Assembly: GCA_913056285.1 (NCBI GenBank)
Contig: CAJXNE010000075.1
Coordinates: 1 to 9,284, forward strand
Reading direction: 5' to 3'
DNA from: an uncultured Zetaproteobacteria bacterium
Lineage (GTDB): Bacteria; Pseudomonadota; Zetaproteobacteria; Mariprofundales; Mariprofundaceae
DNA length: 9,284 nucleotides
In this document: one piece after another, positions 1-5,044 of the stretch
Layout of the letters: each line of letters starts with the position of its first letter
Numbering within the stretch: the first letter of the stretch is position 1
The notes under the pieces: generated by a model
What the model was told of the DNA's origin: nothing
The model's database searches: none
What the model saw: only the letters and a program-made list of their open reading frames with translations
Made by a program: the position numbers and the translations under genes

Positions 1-690
1 GCGGCCATTTCTGCCTGGCAAGGGACATCTCCAGCCATGGCGCTGGGTTTCATTATCGTCGGCTGTGCGCCGGGGGCCATGGCGAGCAATGTAATTTCTT
101 ATCTTTTGGGCGGTGCGGTTGCCTTCTCCATTGCCATGACCATGTTAGCAACAACACTTTCACCATTATTGACGCCAGCACTTGTTGAATGGCTGGGTGA
201 AGCATACATGGACATTCCATTCTGGCCGATGATGCAGACTATTTTGCTCACAGTTGCTCTGCCGTTGGTCGCAGGAATGCTCCTTCACCACCGCTTTCCG
301 CAGTACCTGCCTCATTACGAACGAATCGCTCCCGGTGTAGCAGCGTTGGCTATTATCATTATCTGTAGTTATGCCGTAGCTGCTAATCAGGGGCGCATTG
401 CGCAAACCCCCTGGATTGTCTTCCTGCTTGTGATCGTTCTGAATGCCGGCGGGTATTTAGCAGGATGGGTTATTGGCGGATTCTGCCGATTTGAACATCG
501 TTATCGCATTACACTAGCCATTGAGATTGGCATGCAAAACGCAGGACTAGGCGTGGCTCTGGCGCTCAAGCATTTCAGCCCCGAAACCGCATTGCCGGGA
601 GCTCTGTTTGCCGTCTGGTGCATCCTGACTGCAGCTGGCCTGAGTCGCTGGAAGAAGTTCAGGGAACCTCAAGCAATCCCAGCAATTTAG
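1..690 (+). CDS. Bile acid:sodium symporter (BASS/SBF) family transporter, 3' part
   Basis: This is the C-terminal part of an inner-membrane secondary transporter. The frame is open from base 1 (AAISAWQG... before the first internal Met at 37), so the true start lies outside the window and the ATG at 37 is only an internal methionine. The family hallmark is present near the beginning: GCAPGAMASNVISYL, matching the conserved Cys-Pro-Gly...SNV-Y signature of the BASS fold. A second family-typical segment, EIGMQNAGLGVALAL, lies near the end and matches the conserved E-G-QN region of the second inverted repeat. Several hydrophobic helices lie between them. The tail ends in a basic stretch (SRWKKFREPQ) and a TAG stop. 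Bacterial members move various organic anions with sodium (bile acids, pantoate, other keto acids). The substrate here cannot be inferred, and no neighbouring metabolic gene suggests one. A separate -10-like box follows, so it is probably not cotranscribed with the next gene. Confidence 0.9.
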   Translation, partial: AAISAWQGTSPAMALGFIIVGCAPGAMASNVISYLLGGAVAFSIAMTMLATTLSPLLTPALVEWLGEAYMDIPFWPMMQTILLTVALPLVAGMLLHHRFPQYLPHYERIAPGVAALAIIIICSYAVAANQGRIAQTPWIVFLLVIVLNAGGYLAGWVIGGFCRFEHRYRITLAIEIGMQNAGLGVALALKHFSPETALPGALFAVWCILTAAGLSRWKKFREPQAIPAI

Positions 691-715
691 CATACGAAGC
701 AGGGTGTTTACAAAG

Positions 716-721
716 TATAAT
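716..721 (+). promoter_or_regulatory. Candidate sigma-70 -10 box (TATAAT)
   Basis: A perfect TATAAT lies in the 175-bp gap between the transporter and the SH3-domain gene. The hexamer 17 bp upstream (TACGAA, 693-698) matches TTGACA at only two positions, so the -35 is poor. It would give an mRNA leader of about 140 nt for the gene starting at 866. This is an inference from the consensus match alone. Confidence 0.4.
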
Positions 722-853
722 AGACATCAGTCAAGCTTAAGAAGGATGGCATCAAGTGCTGTCTGGTGTAATCCCTCAGGGAAAAATGTCAGGTGGAAAT
801 GGTGCACAGATGTTTTCAAAATACATGCAAGTGATTATGGTTGTGCTGGAAAT

Positions 854-857
854 GGAG
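854..857 (+). promoter_or_regulatory. Ribosome binding site for the SH3-domain gene
   Basis: GGAG lies 8 nt before the ATG at 866 and supports that start. The signal peptide begins directly at this Met. Confidence 0.6.
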
Positions 858-865
858 ACTAAACA

Positions 866-1495
866 ATGAGAATCTTATTTGTCATCGTAATGCTGTTTGG
901 CTGGCTAGGCTCGGTTCAAGCTGAAACACGGTATATTGTCGATCAGGCCAAGCTGCCTATGCGATCAGGCCAGAGTACAGCTCATGCGATTGTGCGTATG
1001 CTGCCCAGTGGCACAGCTGTTAAGGTTTTGGGGCAGTCCGAAACCGGCTATACGCATATTCGTATCAGCAGTGGCAAAGAGGGCTGGATACTCAGCAGAT
1101 ATTTGATGAAGGAACCTGCAGCACGAAGTCGCCTGATCGAGGCTGAAAAAGAGTTGAGTAAATTGCATAAGCTGGAGCAAACGAAACAAGCGCTTGAGAA
1201 TGAACGCGCTCAACTCGAGTCCGATAACAAACAGTTACAGAATGATCTTGCTCGCATCCGTAAAACTGCAGCCAACGCGGTTGCTGTCGCTGATGAAAAT
1301 GATGCTTTGAAGGTGAAGGCTGCACGGGCAGAACAGGCATTTGAATCCCTGCAGTTGGAGACCCGCGATATCAGAAACGGCGCACAACAGCGCTGGTTTA
1401 TGTTAGGTGGTGGTGCAATTCTACTGGGGATATTGTTGGGTCTGATATTGCCGCGATTAAAATTTCGCCGTAAAGATCGCTGGGAAAGGTATTAA
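866..1495 (+). CDS. YgiM-like SH3 domain, coiled-coil and membrane-anchor protein
   Basis: The protein is 209 aa. Residues 1-19 form a signal peptide (hydrophobic core, then SVQA before ETRY). Residues about 22-84 form a bacterial SH3 domain, with typical features RSGQST, G-VKVLG-S-TGYTHIRI and EGWILSRYL. Residues about 88-165 are a charged, heptad-like coiled coil (EKELSKLHKLEQTK and similar). Residues about 177-197 are a single hydrophobic helix, followed by a short basic cytoplasmic tail (KFRRKDRWERY). The order signal-SH3b-coiled coil-TM-basic tail is that of the TIGR04211/YgiM family, so the SH3 domain should be periplasmic and held by the C-terminal anchor. Bacterial SH3 domains often bind peptidoglycan, but the cellular role of this family is not well defined. 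The start is supported by GGAG at 854-857, 8 nt before ATG, and by the signal peptide. smpB follows after 79 bp. Confidence 0.87.
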   Translation: MRILFVIVMLFGWLGSVQAETRYIVDQAKLPMRSGQSTAHAIVRMLPSGTAVKVLGQSETGYTHIRISSGKEGWILSRYLMKEPAARSRLIEAEKELSKLHKLEQTKQALENERAQLESDNKQLQNDLARIRKTAANAVAVADENDALKVKAARAEQAFESLQLETRDIRNGAQQRWFMLGGGAILLGILLGLILPRLKFRRKDRWERY

Positions 1496-1574
1496 TACAG
1501 CCTAGGAGTCTCGCCATTTTTTCAAAATGATCGCTTTAACTGGTCTGAACGCTGCTTTGGGTTAGCATTCGGAC

Positions 1575-2015
1575 ATGGCAATCATCAATCGTCGGGCACG
1601 GCATGAATATCATATACTCGAAAATTTTGAGACGGGCATGATTCTGACCGGCCCGGAAGTCAAATCGATTCGGCTCGGGCAGGCCAATCTGGCCGAAGCA
1701 CACTGCATGATACGAAATAATCGCGTATTACTGGTTGGCTGCCATATCAGCCCGTACAAACCGGCCGCCATGAACAACCCGGGCGATCCGGCCAGAACAC
1801 GCGAGTTGTTATTGAAAAAACACGAGGTGGAGCGCTTGATGGGCAAATTAAAGGAGCAGGGTTTGACATTGGTGCCGTTAAAACTCTATTTCAATGCCCG
1901 TAACTTTGCCAAGTTGGAGATCGGGCTGGCGCGTGGTAAAAAAATGCATGATAAACGGCGTGACATGAAGGAGCGAGATGTTAAGCGTGATCTTCAACGC
2001 CGCTACAAAGTGTAA
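1575..2015 (+). CDS. smpB: SsrA-binding protein SmpB
   Basis: SmpB binds tmRNA (SsrA) and delivers it to stalled ribosomes, where its tail occupies the empty mRNA channel during trans-translation. The 146-aa product carries the family landmarks: N-terminal NRRARHEYHI, GPEVKSIRLG (26-35), DPARTRELLL (71-80), and the diagnostic GKKMHDKR (121-128), followed by a charged C-terminal tail ending RRYKV. It is slightly shorter than the 160-aa E. coli protein, mainly at the N-terminus. An in-frame TAG lies 12 nt upstream of the ATG, so no longer ATG start is possible; the Shine-Dalgarno is weak (CGGAC directly before ATG). The tail lacks the Trp-containing sequence seen after KER in E. coli and instead reads KERDVKRDLQRR. 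No tmRNA-like sequence is recognisable downstream, although smpB and ssrA are often neighbours. A palindromic element begins 21 bp after the stop. Confidence 0.98.
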   Translation: MAIINRRARHEYHILENFETGMILTGPEVKSIRLGQANLAEAHCMIRNNRVLLVGCHISPYKPAAMNNPGDPARTRELLLKKHEVERLMGKLKEQGLTLVPLKLYFNARNFAKLEIGLARGKKMHDKRRDMKERDVKRDLQRRYKV

Positions 2016-2036
2016 TCCGGGAATCAGGGGCAAATA

Positions 2037-2056
2037 TGATGACTTCGTAAAAAGTC
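2037..2056 (+). repeat. Left terminal inverted repeat
   Basis: This is the 20-bp left arm of the element. It pairs with 2172-2191 over 18 of 20 positions. It also contains GTAAAAAG (2047-2054), which is repeated directly at 2154-2161. Confidence 0.75.
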
Positions 2057-2081
2057 ATCATCGCGCCCATGGACGGGCGCG

Positions 2082-2116
2082 CAAATCAACAGCTTGCAAT
2101 GCAAGCGGTTGATTTG
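2082..2116 (+). repeat. Long internal hairpin of the palindromic element
   Basis: The outer stem is CAAATCAAC (2082-2090) with GTTGATTTG (2108-2116). One A/G mismatch follows, then the inner stem GCTTGC (2092-2097) with GCAAGC (2101-2106), closing an AAT loop. No T-run follows, so it is not a standard intrinsic terminator. Confidence 0.7.
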
Positions 2117-2171
2117 TAAGGAAAGTGAAAACCACGCTTTTCGCTTTCCGGAAGTAAAAAGGCCATGGATG

Positions 2172-2191
2172 GACTTTTTACGACTTCATCA
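2172..2191 (-). repeat. Right terminal inverted repeat
   Basis: This is the 20-bp right arm, the inverted partner of 2037-2056. CTTTTTAC at 2174-2181 can pair with either copy of GTAAAAAG in the element. Confidence 0.75.
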
Positions 2192-2220
2192 AATATAGGG
2201 TTTTCCAACAACTGCTCTAT

Positions 2221-2248
2221 TTGTAATCGCTCGTATCACTGATATAGA
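2221..2248 (+). promoter_or_regulatory. Weak candidate promoter for the AEC permease gene
   Basis: TTGTAA (2221-2226) and TATAGA (2243-2248) are separated by 16 bp. Each matches the sigma-70 consensus at four of six positions. It lies just after the palindromic element and about 30 bp before the permease start. It is offered only because the permease needs a promoter if the element ends smpB transcription. Confidence 0.25.
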
Positions 2249-2273
2249 GGTTTCCAGCCCGGATATGTAGTCT

Positions 2274-3212
2274 TTGCTCATGTTTAATGTTCTGCTTGGC
2301 ATGTCTGCCATCATTCTGATCGGTATCGGCTGGCGCATATTGTTAGGCAAGAAATCGGCTGAAACTATCCGCTCTCATCTGGCTCAATCCGTTTACCATA
2401 TTTTTCTACCGGCACTGGTGCTGCATGTGTTGTGGCAAGCGCCGGTTGATTTAAACACGATTCGTATACCGCTGGTGGCTGCGTTATCTGTATTATTATC
2501 GCTACTGGCGGCTTTTTTACTATATGGCAATGGCAAATTGGTGGCCGCTTTTTTGCCAGGCAAGACCAACAAAATGGTAGGCGCACTGTTGCTGGCATCG
2601 TCCTTTGGCAACTTCTCTTATCTGGGGCTACCGGTACTGAGCCAGACGTTTGGCGAGTGGGCGCAAGTGATTGCCATTCAGTTCGACCTGCTGGCAAGCA
2701 CGCCGATTTTATTTACTGTGGGGATTATTCTGGCCCGCTTTTACGGCACCGGTGAAGGCAAGCATGTACTATTGACCCTGTTTCAGGTTCCGCCCATATG
2801 GGCTGCAGTGGCTGGCTTGTTGCTCAGTGTGTTTGCCACACCAATGCCGGCATGGCTGGATACGGCGCTGTCTTCGCTGGCGGCAGCCGTGGTGCCATTG
2901 ATGCTTTTATCCGTCGGCATGGCGCTGCGCTGGCAATCCGGTTGGGCGGGGCGGGTTCCTGTGCTGCTGCCGGTACTGGTGATTCAGTTAATACTCATGC
3001 CACTGATCGCGTGGGGCGCATCCATTGGGGTGGGCATGCCCGCTACAATGCTGCCCCCGAGCGTAGTGGAGGCAGCCATGCCGACCATGGTGCTGGGGCT
3101 GGTTGTGTGCGATCGGTTCAAACTCGATGTGGCGCTGTATGCCGAAGCGGTGACGCTGACGACCGTACTGTCCCTGTTTACATTGCCGCTATGGTTGCAG
3201 ATAGTGTCCTGA
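2274..3212 (+). CDS. AEC-family (auxin efflux carrier-like) permease
   Basis: This is a hydrophobic inner-membrane protein of about 310 aa, the usual length for the family, with about ten predicted membrane segments. The family signature SSFGNFSYLGLP (109-120 counted from the TTG) is followed by a conserved SQTFGEW...AIQFDLL stretch, and the C-terminal half has the repeated small-residue helices typical of the fold (PLMLLSVGMALRW, VVEAAMPTMVLGLVV). Members export or exchange organic acids such as malate or malonate; the substrate here is unknown. The frame opens at a TTG (2274), but an ATG lies two codons later at 2280 and is an equally good start. Neither has a strong Shine-Dalgarno, although GGAT at 2261-2264 is better spaced for the TTG. 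A 94-bp gap separates it from the Rieske gene. Confidence 0.92.
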   Translation: MLMFNVLLGMSAIILIGIGWRILLGKKSAETIRSHLAQSVYHIFLPALVLHVLWQAPVDLNTIRIPLVAALSVLLSLLAAFLLYGNGKLVAAFLPGKTNKMVGALLLASSFGNFSYLGLPVLSQTFGEWAQVIAIQFDLLASTPILFTVGIILARFYGTGEGKHVLLTLFQVPPIWAAVAGLLLSVFATPMPAWLDTALSSLAAAVVPLMLLSVGMALRWQSGWAGRVPVLLPVLVIQLILMPLIAWGASIGVGMPATMLPPSVVEAAMPTMVLGLVVCDRFKLDVALYAEAVTLTTVLSLFTLPLWLQIVS

Positions 3213-3293
3213 TCTCGCCCGGGCTAGCATAGCCGAATCAAACAAGCTGGAATCGCAGCATTTCATTGGGGAAAGTCAAAACAACAAGTATTG

Positions 3294-3302
3294 AAAGGGG
3301 AG
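3294..3302 (+). promoter_or_regulatory. Strong ribosome binding site for the Rieske gene
   Basis: AAAGGGGAG ends 4 nt before the ATG at 3307. It is the strongest Shine-Dalgarno on the + strand of this window. It fixes the Rieske start and also feeds the coupled small gene downstream. Confidence 0.7.
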
Positions 3303-3306
3303 ATAT

Positions 3307-3621
3307 ATGGCTGAATGGATCGATGTTGCACCCGAGAGCGAACTGCCGCCGGGCAGCCGAAAAACTATCAATACGCCGTATTGTGAAATCGCCGTATTCA
3401 ATCTTGATGGCAGTTTTTATGCCATTGAAGACGTGTGTACACATGACGGCGGCGAACTGGCCAGTGGCGAATGTGATGGCGATCAGATTATCTGCCCGCG
3501 CCATGGTGCTCGATTTTGTATTCGTGATGGCAGGGCTCTGACCCCGCCGGCGTATGAAGATATCGATACGTTTCCGGTAAGAGTGGAAAACAATATAGTG
3601 CAAATTGATATTGCCGACTGA
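3307..3621 (+). CDS. Rieske [2Fe-2S] ferredoxin
   Basis: The product is a 104-aa soluble Rieske protein with no signal peptide or membrane segment, so it is cytoplasmic. The cluster ligands are clear: C44-T-H46 and C63-P-R-H66-G, i.e. Cys-X-His...Cys-X2-His. The cluster would be bound by two cysteines to one iron and two histidines to the other. The size and the single domain match ferredoxin components of Rieske-type non-heme iron oxygenases (BphF-like) and the related small ferredoxins of unknown partner. No oxygenase subunit or ferredoxin reductase lies nearby, so an aromatic-ring oxygenase role is not supported by context. Its stop codon overlaps the start of the next gene by 1 nt (TGATG), implying translational coupling with the four-cysteine protein. 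Confidence 0.94.
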   Translation: MAEWIDVAPESELPPGSRKTINTPYCEIAVFNLDGSFYAIEDVCTHDGGELASGECDGDQIICPRHGARFCIRDGRALTPPAYEDIDTFPVRVENNIVQIDIAD

Positions 3622-3809
3622 TGAACATGGGCAATACGGCAAACCCGCCAAAGAAAGCCCTATGTCTTACTTGCAAACACCATGTTATCACTTGGGACAA
3701 GCATTTGCCGCACGGTTGCAAAGCATTCGGGTTTAAATCTGCTCTAATGCCGTGCAATGATGTCCGGGTTGCATCAGATATCGACTGTCTTCAATACGAG
3801 GCCAAATAA
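3621..3809 (+). CDS. Small four-cysteine protein coupled to the Rieske gene
   Basis: The product is 62 aa and probably cytoplasmic. Cysteines at 15, 18, 33 and 56 (CLTCKHH, PHGCKAFGFKS, IDCLQYE) with H31 form a pattern that could bind zinc or an iron-sulfur cluster; C45 is a fifth cysteine. The core W25-D-K-H-L-P-H-G-C-K-A-F-G-F-K-S resembles a short family found across Proteobacteria and sometimes labelled uracil-DNA glycosylase in databases. It is far too short for that enzyme and lacks its motifs, so I do not use that name. The ATG overlaps the Rieske stop (TGATG) and has no clear Shine-Dalgarno of its own; an ATG two codons later is possible. The coupling suggests a role linked to the Rieske ferredoxin, but its function is unknown. 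Confidence 0.75.
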   Translation: MNMGNTANPPKKALCLTCKHHVITWDKHLPHGCKAFGFKSALMPCNDVRVASDIDCLQYEAK

Positions 3810-3945
3810 GTCCATTCTTAGGAGTCTGTCGGGCTTAGGGTGATCGTAGCGAGCAGCTGGGGTGGCGAGTCAAAAATAGCATGATTTATCGTTGCTTTTG
3901 TTTTTATCTGTTCGATTCATGCACCAGGCAATGTAGACTTAGCGC
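3810..3945. other. 136-bp intergenic stretch, possible mobile-element scar
   Basis: No gene is seen here. The stretch opens with TTAGGAGTCTGTCGGGCTTA (3818-3837), which has the look of an insertion-sequence end, but no matching inverted partner is found within the window. The 9-mer TAGGAGTCT (3819-3827) also occurs at 1503-1511 in front of smpB. The rest is AT-rich and may hold the promoter of the next gene, but no convincing -35/-10 pair stands out. The scar reading is an inference. Confidence 0.3.
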
Positions 3946-4182
3946 ATGCCTAAGCCACAAACCTACGCCAGTTCAGCCCAATGGCATGATGCTGCCATGC
4001 AACGAGAGAGCCTGATTGACGCAGCCGAATCCGATCAGCGCAGGGCGATTGCGGATGCCTATAACCGACAGCACAGCATCACAGATGCAGACACGTTGGC
4101 CGACCAAAAACTCTATATTCAAGGTAAGATGGATCTGGAAGAATATCAGGACTATCTGCTGTTCAAGCATTCCAACCCTTAA
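3946..4182 (+). CDS. Small acidic protein of unknown function (78 aa)
   Basis: I do not recognise this gene. The product is 78 aa, soluble, without cysteines, signal peptide or membrane segment. It is probably mostly helical: a charged N-terminal helix (QWHDAAMQRESLIDAAESDQRRAIADAYN region) is followed by a C-terminal helix pair (DADTLADQKLYIQGKMD, LEEYQDYLLFKH). The C-terminal pattern (aromatic-I-x-G-K-M-D-L-E-E-Y) resembles the short helix-turn-helix hairpins of some small antitoxin-like proteins such as VbhA. No Fic toxin or other toxin gene is adjacent, so that idea is weak. It has no good Shine-Dalgarno (CTTAGCGC before ATG). Regular codon use and the amphipathic pattern favour a real gene. 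The TauE/SafE gene starts 23 bp later, so the two may be cotranscribed. Confidence 0.6.
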   Translation: MPKPQTYASSAQWHDAAMQRESLIDAAESDQRRAIADAYNRQHSITDADTLADQKLYIQGKMDLEEYQDYLLFKHSNP

Positions 4183-4205
4183 CATGAAACAAACAGCTCG
4201 CCTGC

Positions 4206-5003
4206 ATGGCTGAAATCGACCTGCCCCTGTTGATGTATGGCGTCATTGTTGGTCTCGGAGCTGGCGCTGTGGCCGGCATACTGGCCGGGCTGGCGGGCGT
4301 TGGCGGCGGCCTGATCTATATGCCGGTGTTGTACGCCTGCATGCCGGTCGTTCACGGCAGCGTAGCCGTATATGTGTTTGCCAGTCTGGTCGCTGTCATC
4401 ATCACCGGCTTTTTTTCCACCCGTGCTCACTGGAATCTCGGCCACATTGATTACCAGGCAGCAATACAATTACTGCCCGGCCTAATCATCGGCGCGGCTT
4501 TGGGATTATGGTGTACGTTGCGTCTGCCCGAGGCATGGGTTTTACTGGCTCTGGCCGGGCTCGATGCTTGGATCGCCTTTGACTACGGGCGCAAGCCGGA
4601 ACATCGGCCATCCGGGAGCGTATCGCTGCCCCTGTTTTCCGGCCCCATCGGGTTTGTCTCCGGTATGCTGGGCATAGGCGGCGGCACTATGCTGGCACCG
4701 CTGTTGCGCCGCTTTGTGGCCTTGCGCTTTGCAGTTGGCACATCGGCGTTTTGCGGGCTGATGATGGCGCTCGGCGCAGTCGCCATCAATATGCTGCTGG
4801 AAGCGGATTGGCGCGATGCATTGGCAAGCCCGTTATCCTTTCTGCTCGGCGCATGGCTGGGCATTGTGCTGATTTTGCCCAAAAGCACTGGCTGGTCGGC
4901 GCATCTGCATGCCATGCTGCCGGAAAAAATGCTGCGTCTAGCACTTAAAACCGTGTTTGCATCCCTGTCGGCCGGCTTATTGATGGCAGCGGTTCTGGTT
5001 TGA
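4206..5003 (+). CDS. TauE/SafE (sulfite exporter-type) family permease
   Basis: This is a 265-aa inner-membrane protein with about eight predicted helices arranged as two repeats. Each repeat carries the family glycine motif: AGLAGVGGGLIYMPVL (GxGGG at 31-35) and SGMLGIGGGTMLAPLL (GxGGG at 156-160). These are diagnostic of the TauE/SafE (DUF81) family. Characterised members move sulfite, sulfoacetate or other small organic sulfur anions; many have no known substrate. No sulfur-metabolism gene lies nearby, so the substrate is open. The ATG at 4206 has no strong Shine-Dalgarno. The gene converges on rodA, with 41 bp between the two stops and no clear bidirectional terminator. Confidence 0.93.
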   Translation: MAEIDLPLLMYGVIVGLGAGAVAGILAGLAGVGGGLIYMPVLYACMPVVHGSVAVYVFASLVAVIITGFFSTRAHWNLGHIDYQAAIQLLPGLIIGAALGLWCTLRLPEAWVLLALAGLDAWIAFDYGRKPEHRPSGSVSLPLFSGPIGFVSGMLGIGGGTMLAPLLRRFVALRFAVGTSAFCGLMMALGAVAINMLLEADWRDALASPLSFLLGAWLGIVLILPKSTGWSAHLHAMLPEKMLRLALKTVFASLSAGLLMAAVLV

Positions 5004-5044
5004 TTCCGACCCTAACGCGCATGGAACTTTTCATGTTAATTCTG

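Larger units (their letters stand above)
2037..2191. mobile_element. MITE-like palindromic element with terminal inverted repeats
   Basis: The outer ends are an imperfect 20-bp inverted repeat: TGATGACTTCGTAAAAAGTC at 2037-2056 against the reverse complement of 2172-2191 (TGATGAAGTCGTAAAAAGTC), with two adjacent mismatches. The element is flanked on both sides by AATA (2033-2036 and 2192-2195), compatible with a 4-bp target duplication. Three hairpins lie inside: 2062-2068 with 2075-2081; 2082-2097 with 2101-2116 (one mismatch); and 2120-2131 with 2138-2149 (one G-T pair). It encodes no transposase or substantial reading frame, so if mobile it would depend on an enzyme supplied elsewhere. Its position 21 bp after smpB means it would be transcribed into the smpB mRNA tail and could act in termination or mRNA stability. 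Copy number in the genome cannot be judged from this window. The alternative is a REP/BIME-like or RNA-processing repeat. Confidence 0.72.

Noticed and set aside
746..862. A 38-codon frame (MASSAVWCNPS...) between the symporter and the SH3 gene
   Set aside because: The purine-rich AAGAAGG touches the ATG with no spacer, and the composition shows no protein-like pattern. It lies in what is more likely the leader of the SH3 gene.
1513..1526. A/T hairpin ATTTT-TTC-AAAAT before smpB as a terminator
   Set aside because: The stem is five A-T pairs only, too weak to be a terminator.
2120..2149. Intrinsic terminator for smpB
   Set aside because: The hairpin is good but is not followed by a T-run on the + strand, so a standard terminator cannot be claimed, although the structure may still affect the 3' end.
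2037..2191. Integron attC site
   Set aside because: The ends do not show the RYYYAAC / GTTRRRY core sites, and no integrase or cassette array is present.
2798..3232. 144-codon frame inside the AEC permease in another frame
   Set aside because: It is Gly/Ala/Arg-rich, typical of an out-of-frame reading of a GC-rich membrane-protein gene, and lies within a well-supported gene.
3832..3956. Inverted repeat GGCTTAGG / CCTAAGCC around the 3810-3945 gap
   Set aside because: It is only 8 bp with the right copy inside the start of the 78-aa gene; this is within chance expectation.
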